A stretch of 64,000 bases of DNA. Source: Skermania piniformis. GTDB lineage: Bacteria; Actinomycetota; Actinomycetes; Mycobacteriales; Mycobacteriaceae. Below, one piece after another: positions 35,471-44,058 of this stretch (position 1 is its first letter; each line of letters starts with the position of its first letter). The position numbers and the translations under genes were made by a program. The notes below the pieces were generated by a model. The model saw only the letters and a program-made list of their open reading frames with translations. It did not search any database and was not told the DNA's origin. Where the stretch lies: contig NZ_CP079105.1 in NCBI RefSeq assembly GCF_019285775.1, positions 558,001-622,000 on the forward strand, read 5' to 3'.

Positions 35471-36006
35471 CCGATAAGACTGCTGTCGCCGAAGCTGCTG
35501 TGGCCCAACGGCGGGTGGAGGTGCAGCGTACCGGTGGTGCGGTGCTCCAGCTGGCGGCGGTGAACGGGCCGGCGGCCGACGTGCTGACCGCATTGTTGCG
35601 GGTGGTGGCCGAGGAGGCGGCGCGGACTCCGCGGTTCGCCACCGCGATCGCCGGCATCGCAGCCCCGGCACCGGCGCCCGCGGCACCGGAGACCGGGCCG
35701 GCGACCACAGCCGCACGGACCACCACAGCCACTCGGACGACCGCGGCGGCCAAGCCGCGTTCGACGACCCGGGCCAAGCGGCAGCCGGGCGTGCTCGATC
35801 CGTTCGTGATCTATCGCGAGTCCGGTGTCGATGCGCTTACCGCCCAACTCGGCCCGCTGACGATGGATCAGCTCCGCGACATCATCGCCGAGCAGGAGAT
35901 CGACACCCGTCGGGAGACCCGGTACAAGCGTAAGCAGGAGGTGCTGGTCGCCTGGACCGTCACCCGGGTGCGGGAACTCGCGGACAAGGGCAACGCGTTC
36001 CGTTGA
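35467..36006 (+). CDS. Small ParA-coupled protein with basic linker, unknown family
   Basis: A 179-residue protein with three parts: an N-terminal helical region (1-60), an Ala/Pro/Thr/Lys/Arg-rich linker (about 63-105) and a conserved-looking C-terminal module (about 108-179). The last begins VLDPFVIYRESGVDALTAQL, continues LTMDQLRDIIAEQEID, and ends in a Lys/Arg-rich helix and KGNAF. The C-terminal module looks like a small helical DNA- or protein-binding domain of a ParA partner. The GTG start overlaps the ParA stop by 4 bases. I do not recognise the family; the partner role is inference from coupling. Confidence 0.65.
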   Translation: MTDKTAVAEAAVAQRRVEVQRTGGAVLQLAAVNGPAADVLTALLRVVAEEAARTPRFATAIAGIAAPAPAPAAPETGPATTAARTTTATRTTAAAKPRSTTRAKRQPGVLDPFVIYRESGVDALTAQLGPLTMDQLRDIIAEQEIDTRRETRYKRKQEVLVAWTVTRVRELADKGNAFR

Positions 36007-36052
36007 ACGTGCCGGCCGCGGGACCCGGTTCGGTCAACCGAACACCACCGTC

Positions 36053-36949
36053 TCAGGTGAATACCACCGTCTTCACGCCGTGCACCAGCACCCGACCCTC
36101 CAGATGCCAGCGCAGGCCCCGCGCCAGCACCAGGCGTTCGATGTCGCGACCTTGCCGGACCATGCTCGCCGGGTCGTCGCTGTGATCGATCCGAATCACA
36201 TCCTGTTCGATGATCGGACCGGCATCGAGCTCCGCGGTCACGTAATGGCAGGTCGCGCCGATCAGCTTCACCCCGCGATCGAACGCCTGATGGTACGGGC
36301 GGGCGCCGGAGAACGACGGCAGGAAGCTGTGGTGGATGTTGATCGCCCGGCCGGCCCAGCGCCGGCACAGCTCGGGCGGCAACACCTGCATGAATCGGGC
36401 GAGTACCACGGCATCCGGTCGATAGCCGTCGACGATCGCGGCGACCTGTGCAAACGCGGTGGCGCGGGCATCCGGGTCGCGGACGAACGGCACATGATGA
36501 AACGGGACGTCGTGCGCCCGGGCGATCGCCCCGAGTCGTTCGTGATTGCCGACGACCGCCTCGATCGTCGCCGGCAGCTCACCGGCCGCCGCCCGCCCCA
36601 ACAGGTCGTGCAGGCAGTGTTGCTCCCGGCTGACCAGCAGCACGACCCGTTTGACCGTGCCCGAGTCGTGGACCTGCCAGTCCGTCTCCGGGCCCAACGC
36701 GGTGGCCACGTCGGCGAATCGATCCTGCAGCTCGGCCAGGCCCACCGGCACCGACGACGCCAGGATCGCCTGGCGGGTGAAGAACCATCCGGTGTGCGGG
36801 TCGGCGTGGTAGCCGGCCTCCGCGATCGAGCCGCCCAGGCCGGCAACGAAGCTGGCGATCATCGCGATGATGCCGCGGCGGTCCGGGCAGCCGAGGGTGA
36901 GCACGTAGCGGTTGTCCCGCGCGTCGAGGGATGGTTGCACGCGGCACAT
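36053..36949 (-). CDS. purU: Formyltetrahydrofolate deformylase
   Basis: A 298-residue cytoplasmic enzyme that hydrolyses 10-formyl-THF to THF and formate. An N-terminal ACT domain (about 12-90, [18 protein letters not shown]) precedes the formyltransferase domain. The latter has the catalytic IHHSFLPSF Asn/His region and [20 protein letters not shown] with the active-site Asp. Length and motifs match PurU. It is convergent with the ParA-operon end (46 bases away) and divergent from deoC. An in-frame GTG three codons downstream of the ATG is an alternative start. Confidence 0.92.
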   Translation of the reverse strand: MCRVQPSLDARDNRYVLTLGCPDRRGIIAMIASFVAGLGGSIAEAGYHADPHTGWFFTRQAILASSVPVGLAELQDRFADVATALGPETDWQVHDSGTVKRVVLLVSREQHCLHDLLGRAAAGELPATIEAVVGNHERLGAIARAHDVPFHHVPFVRDPDARATAFAQVAAIVDGYRPDAVVLARFMQVLPPELCRRWAGRAINIHHSFLPSFSGARPYHQAFDRGVKLIGATCHYVTAELDAGPIIEQDVIRIDHSDDPASMVRQGRDIERLVLARGLRWHLEGRVLVHGVKTVVFT

Positions 36950-36983
36950 TCTCGGTCAGCGGCTCATCTGGGAAGCTGACCGG

Positions 36984-37658
36984 GTGACCGATCTCCGGAT
37001 GTCGCGGGCGGCGGTGGCTGCCATGGTCGACCACACCCTGCTCAAGCCCGAGGCGACTGCCGCCGATGTCGCCGCGACCGTCGCCGAGGCACGGGAGCTG
37101 GGGGTGTACGCGGTCTGCTTGTCGCCGTCGATGCTGCCGGTCGATGCGGCCGGGCTGGTGACCGCGACCGTTGCCGGCTTTCCGTCCGGCAAGCACGACG
37201 CAGCGGTGAAGGCGTACGAGGCGCGGCTGGCCGCCGAGCGTGGCGCCACCGAGGTGGACATGGTGATCGATGTGGGGGCAGCCGTCGTCGGTGACTGGGA
37301 TGCGGTGCGCGCCGACATCGACGCCGTTCGGGCCGCGTTGGACGATGCGGTGGGGCTGAAGGTGATCATCGAGTCGGCGGCGCTGTCGGACGATGCGGTG
37401 ATCGCCGCCTGCCGGGCAGCCGAGCAGGCCGGGGCTCAGTTCGTCAAAACCTCCACCGGCTTCCATCCGGCAGGTGGGGCGAGTACCCATGCGGTGGCGC
37501 TGATGTCGCGGACGGTCGGCGGCCGGCTCGGGGTCAAGGCCAGCGGCGGAATCCGGACGACGACCGCGGCGCTGGCGATGATCGGCGCCGGGGCCACGCG
37601 ACTCGGCCTGTCCGGTACCCGCGCGGTTCTCCAGGGCCTGCCGGATCAGGTCCGCTGA
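36984..37658 (+). CDS. deoC: Deoxyribose-phosphate aldolase
   Basis: A 224-residue class I aldolase that cleaves 2-deoxyribose-5-phosphate to acetaldehyde and glyceraldehyde-3-phosphate. [12 protein letters not shown] opens the barrel. The Schiff-base lysine lies in FVKTSTGF (about 153) and the second active-site lysine in GVKASGGIR (about 182). The GTG at 36984 gives the usual length. Rv0478 is deoC and Rv0479c the DUF2993 gene in M. tuberculosis, the same convergent order as here. The stop overlaps the DUF2993 stop by 13 bases. Confidence 0.93.
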   Translation: MTDLRMSRAAVAAMVDHTLLKPEATAADVAATVAEARELGVYAVCLSPSMLPVDAAGLVTATVAGFPSGKHDAAVKAYEARLAAERGATEVDMVIDVGAAVVGDWDAVRADIDAVRAALDDAVGLKVIIESAALSDDAVIAACRAAEQAGAQFVKTSTGFHPAGGASTHAVALMSRTVGGRLGVKASGGIRTTTAALAMIGAGATRLGLSGTRAVLQGLPDQVR

Positions 37659-38395
37659 CCGCACACCAGGCCGGTGTCGACCTCGCTGGATTGCAGCTGG
37701 TAACTGCCACCCGCCAGCTTCAGGTGGATGCCGTCGGTGTCGACGTCGATCTGCTGCGCGGTCATGCCCAGCGGATAGGTTTGCAGGCTGGTCGCGATGG
37801 TCTGCGCCACACCGTCCACCAGATCGGTCGGCAGGCCGATGCCGAGCACCTGCGCGCTACGGGTGTTCACCTGGACGGTGCCGCCCGAAACACTCGGCGC
37901 CACAACCAGATCGGCCAGCCCGCCGACCGCGAAGGTCAGGGTGCCGTCGTTGCCGGCCCGCACCTCGCTGACCAAGCTGCCGAACGGTTGCTGCTGCATC
38001 GTCTGCTGAATGCCGGCGGTGCTCCAGTCGATATCGGCGGACGAGCTGCCGATCCGGCCGGTGCCGTCGGCCAGATCGATGTCCGCGGCGCGGGCGGACA
38101 GCTTCATGCCCACCGCAGAGCCGAAGGCAGCGTTGTCGGAGTGGATGCCGACGTACGGGTAGTGCTTGCGTAGGACCTGCAGCAGGATCGGCTGAGCACT
38201 GAGGTCGACGTCGACGGCGGAGCCGACCTCGCGTTCGAACTCCGCGGACAAGCAGGACGTTGCTTCGTGCCGGGCGTACAGCTCCACCCCGATCAGGGCG
38301 GCGAGCAGCACGCCGACCACCGCCAAGACGATGAGCACGGTGCGTCGACTGCGGGCCGGCGAATTCGACGCCGGGGTGTTCGTGGTCACGACCAT
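37646..38395 (-). CDS. DUF2993 membrane-anchored protein (Rv0479c-like)
   Basis: A 249-residue protein with one N-terminal transmembrane helix (about 18-42, [21 protein letters not shown]). A large extracytoplasmic beta-rich DUF2993 domain follows ([23 protein letters not shown]). Domains of this class are suspected to bind lipids in the mycolata envelope; function is unproven. I used the ATG at 38395, giving a short basic N-terminus before the helix. A longer frame to 38467 is possible but adds a polar leader. Confidence 0.8.
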   Translation of the reverse strand: MVVTTNTPASNSPARSRRTVLIVLAVVGVLLAALIGVELYARHEATSCLSAEFEREVGSAVDVDLSAQPILLQVLRKHYPYVGIHSDNAAFGSAVGMKLSARAADIDLADGTGRIGSSSADIDWSTAGIQQTMQQQPFGSLVSEVRAGNDGTLTFAVGGLADLVVAPSVSGGTVQVNTRSAQVLGIGLPTDLVDGVAQTIATSLQTYPLGMTAQQIDVDTDGIHLKLAGGSYQLQSSEVDTGLVCGQRT

Positions 38396-38549
38396 GTTCG
38401 CCGATTGTGCCCGACGCGGTTCGCCGCGCGCTGAGAGATCTCCGGTCACGGTTGTGACGTGGCCCACCCCGGCACGTAGCCTGGTTTCGCGGTTACGCGT
38501 CGGCGAGCGATCGCCGGACTCGAGCTACGAGAGGGATCGGGACGAGTCA

Positions 38550-40049
38550 GTGGCAGGGTGGCAGGACAGGCGCGGCGGTGCAGGTGTGGACGGCGTGCAT
38601 TTCCCCCGTCGGGTCGGAGGGCTGCGGACCGGCGTGTTCGGTACGGCGGTGCTGGCCGACGCGGTGCGCGGGCTGGACGCCGACTTGGCGCAATCGATCG
38701 AGCGCGGGCGGCGCTGGCGGCAGGTTTTCCCGGGTGCATTCCGATCCACCACCGCGCTGAGCGCAGCGGCCGGGGACGCGCGGATCGACATCGCCAACGA
38801 CGGTCTGCGGAGCGTGCGGAGCCTGCTCCGGTTCGGTTCCGCAGACCAGCCGCTGTCCGGCGCGGCGACGACCGCGGCCGGGCCGATGCCCGACACCGTC
38901 GAACTGTCCGGCACTGCCGACCCGGTCGGTGAACTGCAGGTCCCGGTGGGCGGTGAGTTGGTCGGGGGCGATCGGCTGCGCGAGATGCTGGCGGACTGGC
39001 GAATCCACGGCTACGTCGAGCCGGGCTTCCTGTCGGCGATCAGTGCGGTCATCGACCACCCCGAGTGGTTGTCACTGCCCGGTTATCGCGTCGTCCTGCT
39101 CGGTGCGGGCGCCGATCTCGGTCCGTATCGGGCGCTGGCGGCCTGGGGCGCGGACCTGACGTTGGTGGATCTGCCCGGTGCCGCGCGCTGGCGAGAGCTG
39201 CAGAAGGTAGCTCGGGCTGGCGCCGCGACGGTGCGCTTCCCGACCTGGGACGGTGTGCCCGGGGCCGACCTGGTGCGGCAACTACCCGCCTTGTCGGCGT
39301 GGCTGACCGCCGGCACCGACCCGCAGGCGCAGCTGTTGGTGGGCAGTCACGCGCGGGTGGACGGGGCGCGCGGGGTGTTGGTGGCGGCGGCGTCCGATGC
39401 GCTGGTCGCCGAGCTGCTCGCGCAGCGGCCGAACGCTGCGGTGGGATATCTGGGTGGGCCGACCGACTGCTACGCGGTGGGCCCGGATGTGATGGCCGAT
39501 GCGCGGCGGCGGGCGCGGTCGTCCGGGCGGCTGACCGACATGCTGCGGTTGATGTCCGGCTCGCAGCTGTTCCAGCCGAACTACCAGGAGGAAGTGCCGG
39601 ACGACACCGGCCACCTCTGGGGCGTGGCCGACGCCATGCTCGTCGCGCAGGGCCCGAACTTGGCGTTGGCACAGCGACTGCATCGCTGGCGGGCGATCGT
39701 CGCCACCGAGGCCGGCCGGAGCGTGTCCTACAACGTCGCGCCACCGGTCTGGTCGCGGTCGGTCTACCGGCACCAGGCGATGGTGGCGGCGTTCCACGGC
39801 GCGCGACGTTTCGGCATCCGGGTCTTCGAGCCCGCCACGGCCCGCGTGTTGTTGGCCGCCAAACTCGTTGCCGATCTCTACGGACAAACCGGCGACCTCG
39901 GCCCGCGGCCGGAGGGACTCGGCTACCGCGATGCGCTGCACGGCGGGCTGTGGCGCCAGCCCTTCGTTCCGGCGTCGATCCTGAACGTGCTGGCGGTGTC
40001 CGGGGTGCCCGGACTGATCGGTGACCGGCTGCCGTTCGTCCGGCACTGA
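38550..40049 (+). CDS. Rossmann-like conserved protein of unknown function
   Basis: A 499-residue soluble protein, family not recognised. A nucleotide-binding-like segment YRVVLLGAGADLGPYRALAAWGADLTLVDLP lies near residues 180-210; it has the glycine-rich turn and the acidic residue at the end of the second strand of a Rossmann fold. Later segments include YLGGPTDCYAVGPDVMADARRR and a C-terminal SGVPGLIGDRLPFVRH. It may be an NAD(P)- or SAM-binding enzyme of mycolata. GTG 38550 follows a purine-rich GAGAGGGATCGGGACGAG. It is divergent from DUF2993, sharing a 154-base promoter region. Confidence 0.6.
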   Translation: MAGWQDRRGGAGVDGVHFPRRVGGLRTGVFGTAVLADAVRGLDADLAQSIERGRRWRQVFPGAFRSTTALSAAAGDARIDIANDGLRSVRSLLRFGSADQPLSGAATTAAGPMPDTVELSGTADPVGELQVPVGGELVGGDRLREMLADWRIHGYVEPGFLSAISAVIDHPEWLSLPGYRVVLLGAGADLGPYRALAAWGADLTLVDLPGAARWRELQKVARAGAATVRFPTWDGVPGADLVRQLPALSAWLTAGTDPQAQLLVGSHARVDGARGVLVAAASDALVAELLAQRPNAAVGYLGGPTDCYAVGPDVMADARRRARSSGRLTDMLRLMSGSQLFQPNYQEEVPDDTGHLWGVADAMLVAQGPNLALAQRLHRWRAIVATEAGRSVSYNVAPPVWSRSVYRHQAMVAAFHGARRFGIRVFEPATARVLLAAKLVADLYGQTGDLGPRPEGLGYRDALHGGLWRQPFVPASILNVLAVSGVPGLIGDRLPFVRH

Positions 40050-40113
40050 CCGGCGCCGCCGGTTCCGATCAGGCCTCACGCACGTCCGGGGTGCTGCGGG
40101 CGCGGCGGCCGGC

Positions 40114-40734
40114 TCACCCGACGGAGCACAGCGGCCGGATGTCGGTGGCGCCGCCCGGCGTCGGTGAGGTGACGATCAGACAGGTGTTGTAACCGAGCCT
40201 GGTGGCGACCGATCGGACCTCGGCCCAGCGCTGTGGGGTCACCTCGGGCGAGCGGGACAGGACGAATCCGGAGAGTCGGTCGGGGTCGCCGACGAAGGCC
40301 CAGGAGTAGTCGTCGGCGATGTAGGCGACCACGTAGTTGGCCGGACCGTCGAGACTGTTCTGGAAGGGCACGCCGGGAAAGCTGACGTGCAGTTGCGCGT
40401 TCGTGACCGGGTCGACCACCCGGGCGTTGCCGACGATGCCGTTGCCGCCGCCGGACCACGTGGTGCAGGTGTTCTGCACCCGGACGTTCCGCTCGTCGAT
40501 CAGCTGGTAGTTCGCGACGGTGTCGCGCGCGCACTCCAGGTTGAACGGTTGCGGGACGACCGCGATCTGGTTCCAGCTACCGAGGTAGCGGGCCACATCG
40601 AGCCGCTCGATCGGCTGCAGCGGAGCGATGCCGGGCAGCGCCGATGCGGCGCCCGGCGAGGCGACTGCCGGGGTCGCGACGGCCGCCAGCATCGCGAGTC
40701 CAGCTGCGGCCCGACGGAGGGGAAACCGGATCAT
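40114..40734 (-). CDS. Secreted lipocalin family protein (Blc-like)
   Basis: A 206-residue exported protein. A signal peptide (1-28, ending PAVASPGAA) is followed by the lipocalin signature LDVARYLGSWNQIAVVPQPF (GxW motif). Strands with paired cysteines (NLECARDTV, NTCTTW, YNTCLIV, PLCSVG) and the Blc-type segment WAFVGDPDRLSGFVLSRSPE follow. Bacterial lipocalins bind lipids or hydrophobic ligands at the envelope. The ATG overlaps the MMPL transporter stop by 4 bases, so it is translationally coupled to an RND/MMPL pump and probably acts with it on a lipid-like substrate. Confidence 0.87.
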   Translation of the reverse strand: MIRFPLRRAAAGLAMLAAVATPAVASPGAASALPGIAPLQPIERLDVARYLGSWNQIAVVPQPFNLECARDTVANYQLIDERNVRVQNTCTTWSGGGNGIVGNARVVDPVTNAQLHVSFPGVPFQNSLDGPANYVVAYIADDYSWAFVGDPDRLSGFVLSRSPEVTPQRWAEVRSVATRLGYNTCLIVTSPTPGGATDIRPLCSVG

Positions 40735-42827
40735 GACGATCCTTTCTGCCCGACGGTGGACGTCGTGGCGAGTGCGGTCGGCCACCAGATCTTGGCGCCG
40801 ACGACCGTGAACAGCGCCGGGATCACGACGGTGCGGACGAGGAAGGTGTCCAGCAGGATGCCGAGTCCCACGACGATGCCGAGTTGGGTGAGCACGATCA
40901 GCGGCAGCACCCCGAGCACGCAGAAGACCGCGGCCAGCACGATACCGGCGCTGGTGATCACGGTGCCGGTCGCGGCGACTGCCCGGACCATCCCGCCGCG
41001 GATCCCGTGCTCCGGGGTCTCCTCGCGAGCGCGCACGGTCAGGAAGATCGTGTAGTCGACCCCCAGTGCGACCAGGAACAGCACCGCGAACAACGGTACG
41101 TCGCTGTCCAGCGCCGGAAAGCCGAAGACGTGGATGCTGATCCACGCGCCGAGTCCGAGCGCGGCGAGTGCGCTCGCCAGCGTCACCGCCACCAGGATCA
41201 GGCTCGCGGGAACGGCCCGGAGCAGGATCAGCAGGACCGCCAGTACCGCGAGCAGGATCAGTGGGATCGCGCGGGAGCGGTCGGTGTCGGAGGCGTCGCG
41301 GCCGTCGAGTTGCTCGGCGTCCGGGCCGCCGACGAGCGCATCCGCGCCGGGCACCGCGTGCAACCGCGAGCGCAGTTCGCCGATCGTCGTGTAGGCCTGC
41401 GGCGACGCCGGTTCGGCGTCGAGCACCACCGACCAGCGCGCCGATCCGGCGCCGTCGTCCCCGGTGCGCGTGAGGCCGGCGACGCCCTGGGTGGCCCGGA
41501 TCTCGCGTTCGATCTGCGCCGCCGATGCCGCGGCGCCGACCACGAGCGTCGGGCTGGAACTGCCGGCGGGCACGTGGGCGGCGAGTGTTTCGAGTCCGTC
41601 GACCGATTCGGCGGACACCCGGAACTGCTCGGTCTGGGTGAGCCCGGTGGGTACCGTGACCAGCAGCGCGGCCGCGGCTCCCAGGAACACCGCGGCGCCG
41701 GCGAGGACCGCCCACGGGCGGGCGGTGACCCGCTGCGTTACCGCATGCCAGGCACCGACCTCGGCCTGATCGTGGCCGTCTGCGCGCGGAACGAACGGCC
41801 AGAAGACCCGCCGTCCGCAGAGCGCCAACGCGGCCGGCAACGCGGTGAGTACGGCGAGCGCGGCGACCATCACCCCGGTGGCCGCGCCGACGCCGAGACT
41901 GCGGGTGCTGGGCTGCACCCCGACCAGCAGGGTGAGCAGCGCCAACACCACGGTCGCGTTGCTGGCGACGACCGTCGGGCCGACCCGGCGGACCGCCGTG
42001 CGCAGCGCGGCGCGGTGGTCGGGATTGCGGTGCAGTTCGTCGCGGTAGCGCGAGACGAGCAGCAGCGCGTAGTTCGTGCCGGCGCCGAAGACCAGCACGC
42101 TGGTGATTCCCGCGGTCGAGCCGTCCACGGTGAGGCCGGCCAGTTCGGTGACCCGGGCGGCCAGTACCGACCCCGCACGGTCGGCCAGCGCCACCACCAG
42201 CAGCGGGATCAGCCAGAGCACGGGGGAGCGATAGGTGAGGATCAGCAGCAGCGCAACCACCGCCGCGGTGACCACCAGCAGGGTGAAGTTCGCGCCGGAG
42301 AACGAGTCGGCGATATCCGCGCCGAACGCCGGGCCGCCGGTCACCTGCGCCCGCAGGCCCGGTGGCAGACCGTCGCGTGCCGCCGCCCGCATCCCGTCGA
42401 TCTGCTCGGTGAGATCGAATCCGCTGAGGTCGGCGTCGACGGTGGCCCGGCCCAGCGCCACCCGGCGATCGGGGGACAGCTGCGCGGGGACGCTGTCGGT
42501 CGGGGCGGCGGTCGCCGAGCCGCGCGCGGCCGACATACGCTGGGCGGCCGCGGTCGTGGCGGCGACATCGGCGTCGGACAATTCGGCGCCGTCGGTCCGG
42601 GAAACGACGACCAGGACCGGGGCGGTGCCGGAGTCGGGGAACTCGGCCAGCCGGTCGGCTGCCCGAGCCGACTCGGCAGACGGCGGGAGTGAGCTCGGCG
42701 CCTGATCGGCCGACTCACCGCCGAGGCCGGCCGCGGCGAGCAGCCCGATCAGGACGATGGCCAGGATCGCGACGCTGCTGCGCCGCCCGGTGACCATTTC
42801 GGCGTACCGATCCCAGAAACCGCGCAT
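40731..42827 (-). CDS. MMPL/RND-family transporter
   Basis: About 698 residues with two repeated halves. Each has an N-terminal helix, an extracytoplasmic loop domain, and a bundle of five to six helices. Conserved Asp/Tyr regions are FGAGTNYALLLVSRYRDEL and FLVALGVDYTIFLTVRAREE, the proton-relay helices of MMPL pumps. Such proteins export lipids or toxic hydrophobics in mycolata. The ATG at 42827 is preferred over an in-frame ATG at 42863, because the longer form would run through the operator palindrome at 42835-42857. The gene is divergent from a MarR regulator and coupled to the lipocalin gene. Confidence 0.87.
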   Translation of the reverse strand: MRGFWDRYAEMVTGRRSSVAILAIVLIGLLAAAGLGGESADQAPSSLPPSAESARAADRLAEFPDSGTAPVLVVVSRTDGAELSDADVAATTAAAQRMSAARGSATAAPTDSVPAQLSPDRRVALGRATVDADLSGFDLTEQIDGMRAAARDGLPPGLRAQVTGGPAFGADIADSFSGANFTLLVVTAAVVALLLILTYRSPVLWLIPLLVVALADRAGSVLAARVTELAGLTVDGSTAGITSVLVFGAGTNYALLLVSRYRDELHRNPDHRAALRTAVRRVGPTVVASNATVVLALLTLLVGVQPSTRSLGVGAATGVMVAALAVLTALPAALALCGRRVFWPFVPRADGHDQAEVGAWHAVTQRVTARPWAVLAGAAVFLGAAAALLVTVPTGLTQTEQFRVSAESVDGLETLAAHVPAGSSSPTLVVGAAASAAQIEREIRATQGVAGLTRTGDDGAGSARWSVVLDAEPASPQAYTTIGELRSRLHAVPGADALVGGPDAEQLDGRDASDTDRSRAIPLILLAVLAVLLILLRAVPASLILVAVTLASALAALGLGAWISIHVFGFPALDSDVPLFAVLFLVALGVDYTIFLTVRAREETPEHGIRGGMVRAVAATGTVITSAGIVLAAVFCVLGVLPLIVLTQLGIVVGLGILLDTFLVRTVVIPALFTVVGAKIWWPTALATTSTVGQKGSS

Positions 42828-42834
42828 ATCGGCG

Positions 42835-42857
42835 AATATTTCAAAGTTGGAAATATT
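42835..42857. promoter_or_regulatory. Operator palindrome between the MMPL and MarR genes
   Basis: AATATTTC (42835-42842) and GAAATATT (42850-42857) are perfect reverse complements separated by 7 bases. This is a striking A/T-rich island in GC-rich DNA, between divergent MMPL and MarR genes. Binding by the adjacent MarR protein is the natural inference. Confidence 0.65.
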
Positions 42858-42879
42858 CTGCAAGCCGTACTATCGGTAG

Positions 42880-43371
42880 GTGACCGGGATGGAGGAGAGC
42901 CTGCCGCGCGCCGAGGTGGAGCGCCTGATTGCGGCGGACATCCGGGCCCTGACCGGCGCCGCGGACCAGCTCTCCCAGTCCTTCTCGTCATTACATGGCC
43001 TGCGGCCCAACGATTTCCGTGCGCTGCTACACGTCTTCCTGGCCGAGTCCCGAGGGCTGCCGCTGACCGCCGGACGGCTCGGTGTCGCCATGGGGATGTC
43101 GGCCTCGGCGATCACCTACCTGGTGGAGCGCATGGTCGGCGCCGGGCACCTGCTGCGCCAGGCCGATGTGCTGGATCGCCGAAAGGTGGTGTTGCGCTAT
43201 GGAGAGCGCGGCATGGCCGTCGCCCAGGACTTCTTCGCCCCGCTCGGCCGGCGCACCAACGCAGCGTTGAGCGGTGTCTCCGACGAGGATCTGGCCACCA
43301 CGCACCGGGTTCTGGAGCTGCTGGTCGCTGCGATGCGTGAGCACGTCGCCGAGCTGCCGCAGCCGGGCTGA
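42880..43371 (+). CDS. MarR-family transcriptional regulator
   Basis: A 163-residue winged-HTH regulator. The recognition region is LTAGRLGVAMGMSASAITYLVERMVGAGHL (about 65-95). The wing VLDRRKVVLRYGERG follows, flanked by dimerisation helices. MarR proteins usually repress an adjacent transporter until a hydrophobic ligand binds. It is divergent from the MMPL pump, with the A/T-rich palindrome between them. The start is GTG 42880; an ATG at 42889 is an equally possible alternative. Confidence 0.87.
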   Translation: MTGMEESLPRAEVERLIAADIRALTGAADQLSQSFSSLHGLRPNDFRALLHVFLAESRGLPLTAGRLGVAMGMSASAITYLVERMVGAGHLLRQADVLDRRKVVLRYGERGMAVAQDFFAPLGRRTNAALSGVSDEDLATTHRVLELLVAAMREHVAELPQPG

Positions 43372-43566
43372 GCGCGGTAGTCGGACACCGCGGCCGCCGT
43401 CCGTCGCCGGCTCGATTAGGCTGGCTGCCGTAACACGGACCGGCGCAGTGGCGGGGTTCGGTCGGTATCACCTTTGCTGCGAGCAGTCTGTGACTGTCCA
43501 ACTGTCGGAATCAGGCACGCTCGCGCGCTCGCCGGACGGGCTGTCGACACGCTCGAGCGAAGGATC

Positions 43567-44058
43567 ATGGGTACGATGCGAAACGTTCGGAAGGCCCGCT
43601 ACCTGTTCGCGGCGGGCGCGGCTGCCTCCGTGCTCCCGATTGCCGCAGCGTGCGGCACCGACGACTCGGCCGACACCGCGGCGACCGCCACCACGAGTGC
43701 GCCGGCGTCCAGCGTGGTGGCCACGCCGAGCAGCGCTACCGGCGCGGCGGTTGCGCCCACCGGCACATACACCGACGGCACCTACGAGGCGAGCGGCAGC
43801 TATACCAACCCCGGCGGGCAGTCGTCGGTCAGCGTCTCGATGACGCTGGCGTCCGGCACGGTCACCGCCGTGACCGTCACCCCGGAGGCCAGTGGCACCT
43901 CGCGCGAGTACCAGGACAAGTTCGCCGGCGGTATCGCTGCCGAGATCGTCGGCAAGAATATCGACGATCTGAACGTCTCCAAGGTATCCGGCTCGTCGTT
44001 GACCAGCGGCGGTTTCAACGCTGCCCTCGAACAGATCAAGGCCGAGGCGAAAGCCTGA
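43567..44058 (+). CDS. FMN-binding-domain exported protein
   Basis: A 163-residue exported protein. A basic N-terminus and hydrophobic segment end in LPIAAACG, a weak lipobox with Cys at about 29. A Thr/Ala-rich linker follows, then the FMN_bind domain (about 70-163). The flavinylation site is SGSSLTSGGF, matching the [S/T]G[A/S][S/T]x[S/T] target of ApbE, so the threonine should carry covalent FMN. The stop overlaps the ApbE gene start by 1 base. It is the mobile or fixed flavin carrier of a three-gene electron-transfer module. Confidence 0.83.
   Translation: MGTMRNVRKARYLFAAGAAASVLPIAAACGTDDSADTAATATTSAPASSVVATPSSATGAAVAPTGTYTDGTYEASGSYTNPGGQSSVSVSMTLASGTVTAVTVTPEASGTSREYQDKFAGGIAAEIVGKNIDDLNVSKVSGSSLTSGGFNAALEQIKAEAKA

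Noticed and set aside
28319-36006. Calling the GHKL-Z1 operon a CRISPR effector
   Set aside because: No Cas or RAMP motif is visible and an unrelated SGNH hydrolase separates it from the array; proximity alone is not evidence.
12836-36983. Treating the 24-kb block as one integrated mobile element
   Set aside because: No integrase, transposase, flanking direct repeat or intact tRNA/tmRNA target was seen in the window, so only a variable-region interpretation is supported.
41134-42705. Plus-strand open frames inside the MMPL gene
   Set aside because: They are antisense shadows; the minus-strand MMPL protein has the membrane repeats and conserved motifs.
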